From assembly GCF_000802155.2 (NCBI RefSeq), contig NZ_JQGJ02000010.1, positions 62,001 to 126,000 on the forward strand: 64,000 bases of DNA, given 5' to 3'. This stretch comes from Pseudomonas frederiksbergensis (lineage in GTDB: Bacteria; Pseudomonadota; Gammaproteobacteria; Pseudomonadales; Pseudomonadaceae). A program made the translations under genes and the position numbers. Shown one piece after another: positions 52,571-62,087 of this stretch; position 1 is the first letter of the stretch, and the number at the start of each line of letters is the position of its first letter. The notes under the pieces are model-generated. The model saw nothing but the letters and a program-made list of their open reading frames with translations, made no database searches and was not told the origin of the DNA.

Positions 52571-55510
52571 TCAACTCAGCCCCAACTCCCGCCAGATCCG
52601 CATCACCTGTCGACGTTCATCCACGAACTGGTCGCCTGCGATGACCCCGGCGTCTTTCTGCAAGGCCTGGCGGTGGGCGGCGGAGCGGTAGGCCTTGTAG
52701 GCCTCGCGCAACAGCGTGGCATCCTCGGCGGGCATCAACCCGACCTCCTGCAATCCGTCCAGGATGCGGATGTTATCGGTGTAGCGCACCAGCGACGGGT
52801 ACGCCTCGGACCACGCCAGGGCCGCGTATTGCACCATAAATTCAATATCGACGATACCTCCGGCATCCTGCTTGAGGTCAAAGGGCGCCGTGGCTTCGAA
52901 GGCATTCGGCGCGGTCCCGGCGGCGGTGGCCTTGCTGCCGAGGTTGTCGCGCATCTTGGCCCGCATCTCGCTGACCTCCTGGCGCAGCGTCGGCAAGTCA
53001 CGTGTGCGCCCCAGCACCTTGGCGCGCACTTTTTCAAACGCCTGGCCGACGTCCTGGCTGCCCACCAGCACCCTGGCACGTACCAGCGCCTGATGCTCCC
53101 ATGTCCAGGCTTCGTTTTCCTGGTAACGGTCAAACGCCCCCAAGGAACTGACCAGCAACCCCGACGCCCCGGACGGTCGCAGGCGCATATCCACTTCGTA
53201 TAACTGCCCGGAGTTGGTCTGGGCGGTCAGCAGGTGAATGATGCGTTGGCCAAGCCGGGTGAAGAATTGCGCGCCGTCGATGGGTTTCGGGCCGTCGGTT
53301 TCGGCTTGCGGGTCGCCATCGTGGATGAACACCAGGTCCAGGTCGGAACCATGCCCCAACTCCAGGCCGCCGACTTTCCCATAACCGACAATAATGAAAC
53401 CCGGATCGCACAGGCTGCCATCTGTGCGCAAGGGTACGCCATGCTTGGTGACTGTCTGGCGCCAGGCCAGGGCCAGCACTTGTTCGAGAATTGCCTCGGC
53501 AAGCCAGGTCAGATAGTCGCTGACCTTCATCAAGGGCAGGCTGCCGGCGATTTCCGAGGCAGCCACGCGCAAGCGGTGGGCCAGCTTGAAATGCCGCAAG
53601 GCCTCCATCTGTTGCTCAAGATCATCTTCGGGAATGCGTGTCAGGCGTTCGCGCAACTCCGCTGCCAGCTCAGGCGCCAGTGGCGGCTTGAACAAGCGAC
53701 CTTCATTAAGCAGCTCGTCGAGCAACAGCGGGAAACGGGTGATCTGCTCGGCAATCCACGGACTCGCCGCGCACAGCGTCAGCAAACGCCGCAACGCGCC
53801 CGGGTTTTCGGTCAGCAGCACCAGATAAGCTGAACGGCGCGCCACGGCTTCCACCAATGGCAATACGCGCTCGAGCACCAGGTCCGGGTCGGCATGCTCC
53901 ACCGCCTGGGCCAGCAGGCGCGGAATGAACGCATCCAGGCGCTCGCGCCCCAGCCGTTGCATGGCGCGCAATTGCGGGCTGGCGCGCAAGGCAGCCAAGG
54001 CCTTGAGCGCTTTGGACGCATCGGTAAAACCGCCCTCCTCCAATTGGCGACACGCCGCCTCCTCATCCTGGCTGTCTTCCCACAGCGGCAGCCATTCCCC
54101 ACCCACCGCGAGTTCGCCTTCGCCGCCCTCTTCTTCATCCGGATCGGCGATGACCTGGCCGAAATGCCACGCCACTCGCCCACGCCAGTACATCAACTGT
54201 TCGTGGAACGCCGACCAATCGGCGAAGCCCAGCATCAACGCAATGCGCGCCTGATCCTGGGCATTGTCCGGCAACATCTGGGTCTGGCGATCGGCAATGG
54301 CCTGGATCGCATGCTCGGTATAACGCAAGAATTCATAACCCTGGCGCAGCTCGTCGACCACCCTGGACGGCAGGTAGCCCTGTCCTTCCAGCGTGGCGAG
54401 CACCTTCAACAAGGGTCGCTGCTGCAGGCTCAAGTCGCGTCCACCGTGGATCAACTGAAACGCCTGGGCAATGAACTCCACCTCGCGGATGCCGCCCGAG
54501 CCCAGCTTGATGTTGTCGGCCATGCCCTTGCGCCGCACCTCCTGCTGGATCAGTTGCTTCATGGTGCGCAGCGCTTCGATGGCGGAAAAGTCCAGGTAAC
54601 GGCGATAGACGAACGGCCGCAGCATGTCGAGCAACTGCGCGCCGGCGACCTGATCACCCGCCACCACGCGCGCCTTGATCATCGCGTAGCGCTCCCAGTC
54701 GCGCCCCTGGTCCTGGTAATACTGCTCCAGGGCATTGAAGCTCAGCACAAGCGCACCGGCCGAGCCGTAAGGGCGCAGGCGCATATCGACACGGAACACA
54801 AAGCCGTCGACGGTCATCGGATCGAGGGCCTTGATCAGGCGCTGGCCGACGCGGATGAAAAACTCCTGGTTATCCAGTGGCCGCTTCGCGCCGACGGTTT
54901 CGCCACCTTCGGGGTAGGCGAAGATCAGGTCGATGTCCGATGACAGGTTCAATTCAACGGCGCCCAGCTTGCCCATGCCCAGGATGACCATCTGCTGCGG
55001 CTCACCACTGCGCCGGCCGGTGGGCGTGCCGAATTGCTGGCTGAGGCGTTGGTACAACCATTGGTAAGCCTGGTCGATGCAGGTATCGGCCATGTCCGAC
55101 AGGTCGCGGCAGGTCTGGACGAGGTCGGCCTGGCGGGTCAGGTCGCGCCAGATGATTCGCACTTGCTGGCGCGTGCGCTGGCGACGCAGGACGCGACCCA
55201 GCTCGTCCTCGGTCTCGGCGGCCTGCACGGCCGCACCGATCTGCGCGCGCATTTCACCCTGGGCCAGGCTTCGGTCCAACTCGCCGCTACGCACCAGTTC
55301 CAACAGCATCGAAGGGTCTCGTACACTTTGCTCGATGACAAAATCACTGGCGGCGGCGACGCGGTTGAACTCGGCCCAACGCTGCGGCGTCCAGGCAGAC
55401 AGTCCATGGTCGTCACCGAGGGAGGCGACCGCCGCGCGGAACGACTGCTCGGCCCGACTGACCAATGACTGGAGAATCGCCGGTATTTCGGCAAGCGAGG
55501 GCAGGCTCAT
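52571..55510 (-). CDS. glnE: Glutamine synthetase adenylyltransferase/adenylyl-removing enzyme
   Basis: Two-headed enzyme that adds and removes AMP on glutamine synthetase in response to PII and glutamine. It is 979 residues, the usual length. Two nucleotidyltransferase domains are visible: GMGKLGAVELNLSSDIDLIFAYPEGG near residue 190 (deadenylylase half) and VGYGKVGGLELGHGSDLDLVFIHDGD near residue 705 (adenylylase half). Each carries the GxG..D-x-D metal motif. It is divergent from aceE across a 382-base gap. Confidence 0.98.
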   Translation of the reverse strand: MSLPSLAEIPAILQSLVSRAEQSFRAAVASLGDDHGLSAWTPQRWAEFNRVAAASDFVIEQSVRDPSMLLELVRSGELDRSLAQGEMRAQIGAAVQAAETEDELGRVLRRQRTRQQVRIIWRDLTRQADLVQTCRDLSDMADTCIDQAYQWLYQRLSQQFGTPTGRRSGEPQQMVILGMGKLGAVELNLSSDIDLIFAYPEGGETVGAKRPLDNQEFFIRVGQRLIKALDPMTVDGFVFRVDMRLRPYGSAGALVLSFNALEQYYQDQGRDWERYAMIKARVVAGDQVAGAQLLDMLRPFVYRRYLDFSAIEALRTMKQLIQQEVRRKGMADNIKLGSGGIREVEFIAQAFQLIHGGRDLSLQQRPLLKVLATLEGQGYLPSRVVDELRQGYEFLRYTEHAIQAIADRQTQMLPDNAQDQARIALMLGFADWSAFHEQLMYWRGRVAWHFGQVIADPDEEEGGEGELAVGGEWLPLWEDSQDEEAACRQLEEGGFTDASKALKALAALRASPQLRAMQRLGRERLDAFIPRLLAQAVEHADPDLVLERVLPLVEAVARRSAYLVLLTENPGALRRLLTLCAASPWIAEQITRFPLLLDELLNEGRLFKPPLAPELAAELRERLTRIPEDDLEQQMEALRHFKLAHRLRVAASEIAGSLPLMKVSDYLTWLAEAILEQVLALAWRQTVTKHGVPLRTDGSLCDPGFIIVGYGKVGGLELGHGSDLDLVFIHDGDPQAETDGPKPIDGAQFFTRLGQRIIHLLTAQTNSGQLYEVDMRLRPSGASGLLVSSLGAFDRYQENEAWTWEHQALVRARVLVGSQDVGQAFEKVRAKVLGRTRDLPTLRQEVSEMRAKMRDNLGSKATAAGTAPNAFEATAPFDLKQDAGGIVDIEFMVQYAALAWSEAYPSLVRYTDNIRILDGLQEVGLMPAEDATLLREAYKAYRSAAHRQALQKDAGVIAGDQFVDERRQVMRIWRELGLS

Positions 55511-55717
55511 GGTCTATCCTTGATCGGCGCGGGAAAGGCTGGATGTAGTGTTTTTTGAAATGCCACTACCTGATCGACTGTCGAACAAAGATGATAAATA
55601 GCTGATTTTCTGATTTTATTGGCAGCCCGCATCAATTTTTTACCTGTTCGAGTTGGCAAATGACCAACAGTAACGATTATTCTCACAACGAAACGAGGGG
55701 CCATCAGCCGCTCATGT

Positions 55718-55730
55718 GTAGTTTTACTAC
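55718..55730. promoter_or_regulatory. GntR/FadR-type operator 1 upstream of aceE
   Basis: GTAGTTTTACTAC is a 5-3-5 palindrome and contains TAGTTTTACTA, which fits the T-N-GT-N3-AC-N-A pattern of FadR-subfamily GntR regulators such as PdhR. It overlaps the region just ahead of a possible -10 box (TATACA at 55736). Confidence 0.6.
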
Positions 55731-55769
55731 TCGTCTATACATTCGAAAGGCTGAAACGGCCGACGATTT

Positions 55770-55782
55770 GTAGTAAAACTAC
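55770..55782. promoter_or_regulatory. GntR/FadR-type operator 2 upstream of aceE
   Basis: GTAGTAAAACTAC is the same 5-3-5 palindrome with AAA in the centre, 52 bases centre to centre from operator 1, or about five helical turns. The match between the two, read in opposite directions, extends to 15 bases. The rest of the 55511-55892 gap holds no gene that I can support. Confidence 0.6.
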
Positions 55783-55892
55783 ACGCCGCCGAAACAACCT
55801 TCGGCAATCCAAGAATTTATATCGTCTGCCCACAAGGCCAGTCGCAAACTCAGGCAACCGATTCTGGTAGCCTTTCCGCCCTGGAGCAAGCC

Positions 55893-58538
55893 ATGCAAGA
55901 CCTCGATCCCGTCGAAACCCAGGAATGGCTGGACGCCCTGGAATCGGTTCTCGACAAAGAAGGCGAAGACCGTGCTCATTATCTGATGACCCGTATGGGT
56001 GAACTCGCAACCCGCAGCGGTTCGCAACTGCCCTACGCCATCACCACGCCGTACCGCAACACGATCCCCGTTACCCACGAAGCACGCATGCCTGGCGACC
56101 TGTTCATGGAACGCCGCATTCGCTCGCTGGTGCGCTGGAACGCGTTGGCCATGGTCATGCGTACCAACCTGAAAGATTCCGACCTGGGCGGTCACATCTC
56201 CAGCTTCGCCTCCAGCGCGACGCTGTATGACATCGGCTTCAACTACTTCTTCCAGGCCCCGACCGACGAACACGGCGGCGACCTGATCTACTTCCAGGGT
56301 CACGCATCGCCAGGCGTCTACGCCCGTGCGTTCATGGAAGGCCGCATCACCGAAGACCAGATGAACAACTTCCGCCAGGAAGTGGACGGCAACGGCCTGT
56401 CCTCGTACCCGCACCCTTGGCTGATGCCTGACTTCTGGCAGTTCCCGACTGTTTCCATGGGCCTGGGCCCGATCCAGGCGATTTACCAGGCACGCTTCAT
56501 GAAGTACCTGGAAGCCCGTGGCTTCATCCAGCCAGGCAAGCAGAAAGTCTGGTGCTTCATGGGCGACGGCGAGTGCGACGAGCCGGAATCCCTCGGCGCG
56601 ATCTCGCTGGCAGGCCGCGAAAAGCTGGACAACCTGATCTTCGTCATCAACTGCAACCTGCAGCGCCTCGACGGCCCGGTTCGCGGCAACGCCAAGATCA
56701 TCCAGGAACTCGAAGGCGTGTTCCGTGGCGCCCAGTGGAACGTTAACAAAGTCATCTGGGGCCGTTTCTGGGACCCACTGCTGGCCAAGGACGTCGATGG
56801 CATCCTGCAGCGTCGCATGGACGAAGTCATCGACGGCGAATACCAGAACTACAAGGCCAAGGACGGCGCGTTCGTCCGTGAACACTTCTTCAACTCGCCT
56901 GAACTCAAGGCAATGGTTGCCGATCTGTCCGACGACGAGATCTGGAAACTCAACCGTGGTGGCCACGACCCGTACAAGGTCTACGCGGCGTACCACCAGG
57001 CGGTCAATCACAAAGAGCAGCCAACTGTCATCCTGGCCAAGACCATCAAGGGTTATGGCACCGGTGCCGGTGAAGCGAAGAACACCGCGCACAACACCAA
57101 GAAGGTCGATGTCGAGAGCCTGAAGCTGTTCCGCGACCGCTTCGACATTCCGGTCAAGGACAGCGAGCTGGAAAACCTGCCGTTCTTCAAACCCGAAGAA
57201 GGCAGCGCCGAAGCCCGTTACCTGGCCGAGCGCCGTGCGGCATTGGGCGGTTTCGTGCCTCAGCGCCGCGCCAAGAGCTTCAGCATCCCGACTCCGCCAC
57301 TCGATACCCTCAAGGCCATCCTGGACGGCTCTGGCGATCGTGAAATCTCCACCACCATGGCTTTTGTGCGAATCCTCGCGCAACTGGTCAAGGACAAGGA
57401 AATCGGCTCGCGCATCGTCCCGATCATCCCGGACGAAGCCCGTACCTTCGGTATGGAAGGCATGTTCCGCCAGTTGGGCATCTACTCGTCCGTCGGCCAG
57501 CTCTACGAGCCAGTCGATAAAGACCAGGTGATGTTCTACAAGGAAGACAAGAAGGGCCAGATCCTCGAAGAAGGCATCAACGAAGCGGGCGCCATGAGCT
57601 CCTTCATCGCCGCCGGTACTTCGTACTCCAGCCACAACCAGCCGATGCTGCCGTTCTACATCTTCTATTCGATGTTCGGCTTCCAGCGTATCGGTGACCT
57701 GGCCTGGGCCGCCGGCGACAGCCGTACCCGTGGCTTCCTGATCGGCGGCACCGCCGGCCGGACCACCCTCAACGGTGAAGGCCTGCAGCACGAAGACGGC
57801 CACAGTCACATGCTGGCCGGGACCATCCCGAACTGCCGCACCTATGATCCGACCTACGGCTACGAGCTGGCGGTGATCATCCAGGACGGCATGAAGAAGA
57901 TGACCGAAGAGCAACAGGACGTCTTCTACTACATCACCGTGATGAACGAGTCCTACCAGCAGCCAGCCATGCCGGCCGGCGTGGAAGCAGGCATCGTCAA
58001 GGGCATGTACCTGCTCGAGGAAGACACCCGCGAAGCGGCGCATCACGTCCAGCTCATGGGCTCTGGCACCATCCTGCGCGAAGTGCGTGAAGCGGCGAAG
58101 ATCCTGCGTGAAGAGTTCAACGTCGGCGCCGACGTCTGGAGTGTCACCAGCTTCAACGAACTGCGTCGCGACGGCCTGGCCGTGGAGCGCAGCAACCGCC
58201 TGCATCCTGGCCAGAAGCCAAAGCTGAGCTACGTCGAAGAGTGCCTGAACGGCCGCAAAGGTCCGGTCATCGCCTCCACCGACTACATGAAGCTGTTCGC
58301 CGAGCAGATCCGCCAGTGGGTTCCTTCCAAGGAATTCAAAGTGCTGGGCACCGACGGTTTCGGCCGTAGCGACAGCCGCAAGAAGCTGCGTCACTTCTTC
58401 GAAGTCGACCGTAAGTTCGTTGTGTTGGCAGCCCTGGAAGCCCTGGCTGACCGTGGCGATATCGAACCTAAAGTGGTGGCCGAAGCCATCGTCAAGTTCG
58501 GCATCGATCCGGAAAAACGCAACCCACTGGACTGCTGA
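55893..58538 (+). CDS. aceE: Pyruvate dehydrogenase E1 component (homodimeric)
   Basis: Decarboxylates pyruvate with thiamine diphosphate and passes the acetyl group to E2. It is 881 residues of the long single-chain alpha-2 form. The thiamine diphosphate motif is GDGECDEPE...NCNLQRLDG (about residues 230-260). The active-site loop HNTKKVDVESL lies near residue 400. The start has GGAG 8 bases upstream. It is first in the aceE-aceF operon, with 11 bases to aceF and a probable pyruvate-responsive control region upstream. Confidence 0.98.
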   Translation: MQDLDPVETQEWLDALESVLDKEGEDRAHYLMTRMGELATRSGSQLPYAITTPYRNTIPVTHEARMPGDLFMERRIRSLVRWNALAMVMRTNLKDSDLGGHISSFASSATLYDIGFNYFFQAPTDEHGGDLIYFQGHASPGVYARAFMEGRITEDQMNNFRQEVDGNGLSSYPHPWLMPDFWQFPTVSMGLGPIQAIYQARFMKYLEARGFIQPGKQKVWCFMGDGECDEPESLGAISLAGREKLDNLIFVINCNLQRLDGPVRGNAKIIQELEGVFRGAQWNVNKVIWGRFWDPLLAKDVDGILQRRMDEVIDGEYQNYKAKDGAFVREHFFNSPELKAMVADLSDDEIWKLNRGGHDPYKVYAAYHQAVNHKEQPTVILAKTIKGYGTGAGEAKNTAHNTKKVDVESLKLFRDRFDIPVKDSELENLPFFKPEEGSAEARYLAERRAALGGFVPQRRAKSFSIPTPPLDTLKAILDGSGDREISTTMAFVRILAQLVKDKEIGSRIVPIIPDEARTFGMEGMFRQLGIYSSVGQLYEPVDKDQVMFYKEDKKGQILEEGINEAGAMSSFIAAGTSYSSHNQPMLPFYIFYSMFGFQRIGDLAWAAGDSRTRGFLIGGTAGRTTLNGEGLQHEDGHSHMLAGTIPNCRTYDPTYGYELAVIIQDGMKKMTEEQQDVFYYITVMNESYQQPAMPAGVEAGIVKGMYLLEEDTREAAHHVQLMGSGTILREVREAAKILREEFNVGADVWSVTSFNELRRDGLAVERSNRLHPGQKPKLSYVEECLNGRKGPVIASTDYMKLFAEQIRQWVPSKEFKVLGTDGFGRSDSRKKLRHFFEVDRKFVVLAALEALADRGDIEPKVVAEAIVKFGIDPEKRNPLDC

Positions 58539-58549
58539 GGAGAATTTTC

Positions 58550-60205
58550 GTGAGCGAACTCATTCGCGTACCTGACATCGGCAGCGGTGAAGGTGAAGTA
58601 ATTGAACTGTTTGTGAAGGTCGGCGACCGTATCGAAGCCGACCAGAGCATCCTGACGCTTGAATCGGACAAGGCCAGCATGGAAGTGCCAGCGCCGAAGG
58701 CCGGTGTCATCAAGAGCCTGAAAGTGAAGCTGGGCGATCGCCTGAAAGAAGGCGACGAGCTGCTGGAGCTGGAAGTCGAGGGCGCTGCTGCGGCGCCTGA
58801 AGCGGCCGCCCCTGCGGCTGCCCCGGCAGCGGCGGAGAAACCTGCCGCCGCACCGGCTGCCGAAGCGGCTCCCGGAACGGCTCCCGCGCCGGCTGCTGCA
58901 CCTGCAGCGGCGACAGTCCAGGACATTCATGTTCCGGACATCGGTTCGTCGGGCAAGGCCAAGATCATCGAAGTGCTGGTCAAGGCTGGCGACACCGTCG
59001 AAGCCGACCAGTCGCTGATCACCCTGGAATCCGACAAGGCCAGCATGGAAATTCCTTCGCCGGCCGCCGGCGTGGTGGAAAGCGTCGAGGTCAAGCTGGA
59101 AGATGAAGTCGGTACCGGTGACCTGATCCTGAAGCTCAAGGTCGCTGGCGCTGCGGCACCCGCCGCACCCGCCCAGGCCGCTGCGCCAGCCGCCAAGGCT
59201 GAAGCAGCTCCAGCACCAGCCGCTGCGCCCGCCGCCAAGGCCGAGGCAGCCCCAGCGCCAGTCGCCGCTGCTGCGCCTGCACCTAGCGGTGCCAAGGTGC
59301 ACGCTGGCCCAGCGGTGCGTCAGCTGGCCCGTGAATTCGGTGTCGAACTGTCCGCCGTCGGCCCAAGCGGCCCTCACGGCCGCGTGCTGAAGGAAGACGT
59401 GCAAGCCTACGTCAAGGCGATGATGCAGAAGGCCAAGAACGCCCCGGCCGAAGGCGCCACCGGCGGCGCGGGTATCCCGCCGATTCCGGCGGTGGACTTC
59501 AGCCGCTTCGGCGAAACCGAAGAAGTGGCCATGACTCGCCTGATGCAGATCGGCGCGTCGAGCCTGCACCGCAGCTGGCTGAACATCCCGCACGTGACTC
59601 AGTTCGACCAGGCTGACATCACCGAGCTGGAAGCTTTCCGCGTTGCACAGAAAGCCGTGGCGGAAAAGGCCGGCGTAAAGCTGACCGTCCTGCCATTGCT
59701 GCTCAAGGCCTGCGCACACTTGCTCAAGGAACTGCCGGACTTCAACAGCTCCCTGGCCCCAAGCGGCAAGGCTGTGATCCGCAAGAAATACGTGCACATC
59801 GGCTTTGCCGTCGACACCCCGGAAGGCCTGCTGGTACCGGTCATCCGCAACGTCGACCAGAAGAGCCTGCTGCAACTGGCTGGCGAAGCCGCTGCCCTGG
59901 CCGAAAAAGCCCGGAACAAGAAGCTCACCGCCGACGACATGCAGGGCGCCTGCTTCACCATCTCCAGCCTCGGCCACATTGGCGGCACCGGCTTCACGCC
60001 GATCGTCAACGCGCCGGAAGTGGCGATCCTGGGTGTTTCCAAGGCCACCATCCAGCCTGTCTGGGACGGTAAGGCCTTCCAGCCGAAGCTGATGCTGCCA
60101 TTGTCGCTGTCCTACGATCACCGTGTGATCAACGGCGCCGCCGCTGCACGCTTCACCAAACGCTTGAGCGACCTGCTGGGCGACATCCGCACCATCCTGC
60201 TGTAA
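58550..60205 (+). CDS. aceF: Pyruvate dehydrogenase E2 component (dihydrolipoyl acetyltransferase)
   Basis: Core of the pyruvate dehydrogenase complex; it carries acetyl groups on lipoyl lysines and passes them to CoA. It is 551 residues with a GTG start. Two lipoyl domains (ESDKASMEVP and ESDKASMEIP hold the modified Lys) are joined by Ala/Pro-rich linkers. A peripheral-subunit-binding domain (VRQLAREFGVELSAV) follows, then the catalytic domain ending in DHRVINGAAAARF. The Asn in place of Asp in HRVINGA is, as I recall, the Azotobacter/Pseudomonas form. Confidence 0.98.
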   Translation: MSELIRVPDIGSGEGEVIELFVKVGDRIEADQSILTLESDKASMEVPAPKAGVIKSLKVKLGDRLKEGDELLELEVEGAAAAPEAAAPAAAPAAAEKPAAAPAAEAAPGTAPAPAAAPAAATVQDIHVPDIGSSGKAKIIEVLVKAGDTVEADQSLITLESDKASMEIPSPAAGVVESVEVKLEDEVGTGDLILKLKVAGAAAPAAPAQAAAPAAKAEAAPAPAAAPAAKAEAAPAPVAAAAPAPSGAKVHAGPAVRQLAREFGVELSAVGPSGPHGRVLKEDVQAYVKAMMQKAKNAPAEGATGGAGIPPIPAVDFSRFGETEEVAMTRLMQIGASSLHRSWLNIPHVTQFDQADITELEAFRVAQKAVAEKAGVKLTVLPLLLKACAHLLKELPDFNSSLAPSGKAVIRKKYVHIGFAVDTPEGLLVPVIRNVDQKSLLQLAGEAAALAEKARNKKLTADDMQGACFTISSLGHIGGTGFTPIVNAPEVAILGVSKATIQPVWDGKAFQPKLMLPLSLSYDHRVINGAAAARFTKRLSDLLGDIRTILL

Positions 60206-60271
60206 CACCGGGCGGCCCTCCTCGCGGAGGGCCACTCGACCGCTGTTTTCCGAGCGCCACGCTCGTACCTC

Positions 60272-60301
60272 AACCCCGCCCATTTGGCGGGGCTTTTTTT
60301 G
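60272..60301 (+). terminator. Intrinsic terminator after aceF
   Basis: CCCCGCC / GGCGGGG stem with a 5-base loop followed by TTTTTTT. A second, weaker stem (GGCCCTC / GAGGGCC near 60213-60232) lies closer to the stop. Confidence 0.92.
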
Positions 60302-60487
60302 CGCAGGCTAAAACCGTTCTTCAATTGACGGACTTTCCTACCGCCCTCAGCAAAAAAGACTACTTGTCCTGTTAGTCATTACCCACAACGCCCGCCCCCT
60401 CCCCCTGCAATATTTATTGCCATCCCGGCTTTAGCATGTCCTTGGCGCGCCCTAACTTACAGCGCCGACAACAACCAATAACTTCGA

Positions 60488-61894
60488 ATGGATTCGAACA
60501 TGCTAAAGCCCACTGTCGGCCCTATTGTCGGCCACACGACAACCGATCATGCCCGTATATTTCTACGAGGTGACGGCAACACAGACAATCCGCTATTTGC
60601 CGGTATTCGCCACAGGCGAAAAGGCGATACGACGTGGTCCAAGGGACAATTCATCCGACTGGTTTCCTACCGCGACCTAGCCGGCGTCATCCTATTGAAA
60701 GGCCTCGAGCCCGATACGACCTATGAATACCAGGCCGGCTGGAAAAGTACCCTGAGCCCAGCGCATACCCCCGAGACCATCCTGGAACTACCGCTGCAGT
60801 GGCCCAAGGAGATTTACCAGTTGCGCACTCCTTCCAGCGTGCCCGACGTCCCGCGCAGCTACATCGTCGGCTCGTGTCGATACCTGCGGATTACCGCCGG
60901 CATCCCGACCAACCCGGAACACGGAGATCGCACTTTCGCCGGCATCAACCGAATCGTCGAGCAGGCCGACCCGCCCATCAGTGCGGTATTGATGACAGGC
61001 GACCAAGTGTATCTCGATGACTTGAATATCATTGCGCCTGACCGTAGCCACCCTGACATCCTGTTTAAATACCGCACTGCCTTTTCCCAGCCTCATATTA
61101 AAAAACTGATGTCCAGCGTTCCGACCTACATGATGCTCGACGATCACGAAATAGAGGACAACTGGCCCGCTAAGAAAGCAAACGAAGATGAAACCTTATA
61201 TTCAAATGCCCTTGATACTTACGAGCTCTATCAAGCCAGCCACAGCCCGGCCCGTGAACTTCTGGATGACGGCACATTAAGCCAGCCACTCACCCACTAC
61301 TGGTACACGTTTGCACATGGCGATATCGGGTGGTTCGTCACAGACAGCCGGACTCGACGCAACCTGTCGGCAACCGACCGACGCATCCTGGATGAAGAGC
61401 AAGAGCAATCACTGCTCAACTGGCTGATCAACAGCCCCACCCGGGTTAAATTTGTCGTGACAAGTGTCCTGCTCTACCCCGACCGCCGCTTCAATGGCGG
61501 GGACGCCTGGCAGGCCTTTCCCGAACAGCGCCTGCGCTTGCTTGAAGCCATTCGCAGCCATCGAGTCAAGAACGTGATTTTCGTGTCCGGTGACGTACAC
61601 GGCTCCCTGACAAGCCTGTTGGCGCACAACCAGGATCCTGACTTCCAGGTCCACACCATCGTTTCGTCGCCGTTTTGCAACAGCAAGCTGCTGCCCTACG
61701 CCAAGGCTTCGACTTTTATTTTCGGCAAGCCCATGGCCCGGACACCCAGCGGGGAGTATCAATACGAACTCACCAGCAAGGTGATCAGCCAGGATAATTT
61801 CGCTCATCTGCAAGTCACGGCCCAGAGCGTCCGCGTGACGTTTCATGATCGTGACGGTGACCCATTGGAGGTCGTCGAAATACCGTTGCGCTGA
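60488..61894 (+). CDS. PhoD-like alkaline phosphatase D family protein
   Basis: A 468-residue metallophosphatase-like protein. GDQVYLDD, MLDDHEIEDNW and SGDVHGS are the PhoD-type metal ligands, and GSCRYLR marks the start of the catalytic domain after an N-terminal beta-sandwich (residues 1-110). There is no signal peptide or Tat RR motif, so it is probably cytoplasmic, unlike classical PhoD. An ATG at 60500 is an alternative start. It lies between aceF and dipA, where P. aeruginosa has no such gene as I recall, and has lower GC, so it may be acquired. The substrate is unknown. Confidence 0.82.
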   Translation: MDSNMLKPTVGPIVGHTTTDHARIFLRGDGNTDNPLFAGIRHRRKGDTTWSKGQFIRLVSYRDLAGVILLKGLEPDTTYEYQAGWKSTLSPAHTPETILELPLQWPKEIYQLRTPSSVPDVPRSYIVGSCRYLRITAGIPTNPEHGDRTFAGINRIVEQADPPISAVLMTGDQVYLDDLNIIAPDRSHPDILFKYRTAFSQPHIKKLMSSVPTYMMLDDHEIEDNWPAKKANEDETLYSNALDTYELYQASHSPARELLDDGTLSQPLTHYWYTFAHGDIGWFVTDSRTRRNLSATDRRILDEEQEQSLLNWLINSPTRVKFVVTSVLLYPDRRFNGGDAWQAFPEQRLRLLEAIRSHRVKNVIFVSGDVHGSLTSLLAHNQDPDFQVHTIVSSPFCNSKLLPYAKASTFIFGKPMARTPSGEYQYELTSKVISQDNFAHLQVTAQSVRVTFHDRDGDPLEVVEIPLR

Positions 61895-62087
61895 CCTGCG
61901 ATAGCCCAAGGAATGCCTCTGATCGGTTGGCAATTGGAGAAATCCCCTTGTCGGCCGATAAAAGGTTTATAGCACTTGGCCTTCATGTCTCTTGTCAGCC
62001 AGTGCCGCAATGATGCAACCTTGCGGCAATCCGTAATAACGAGGGCGTCAGCCCGGCGCGATCAGCATTTTCGAAGCGAGTTCCCCC

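Noticed and set aside
55779..58394. An 871-codon open frame opposite aceE
   Set aside because: It is the antisense shadow of a GC-rich conserved gene; the composition is Val/Asp/Arg-heavy and no family motif is present.
60116..60145. HRVINGA in AceF with Asn for the usual Asp
   Set aside because: This is the form I recall from Azotobacter and Pseudomonas E2, so it is not an inactivating change.
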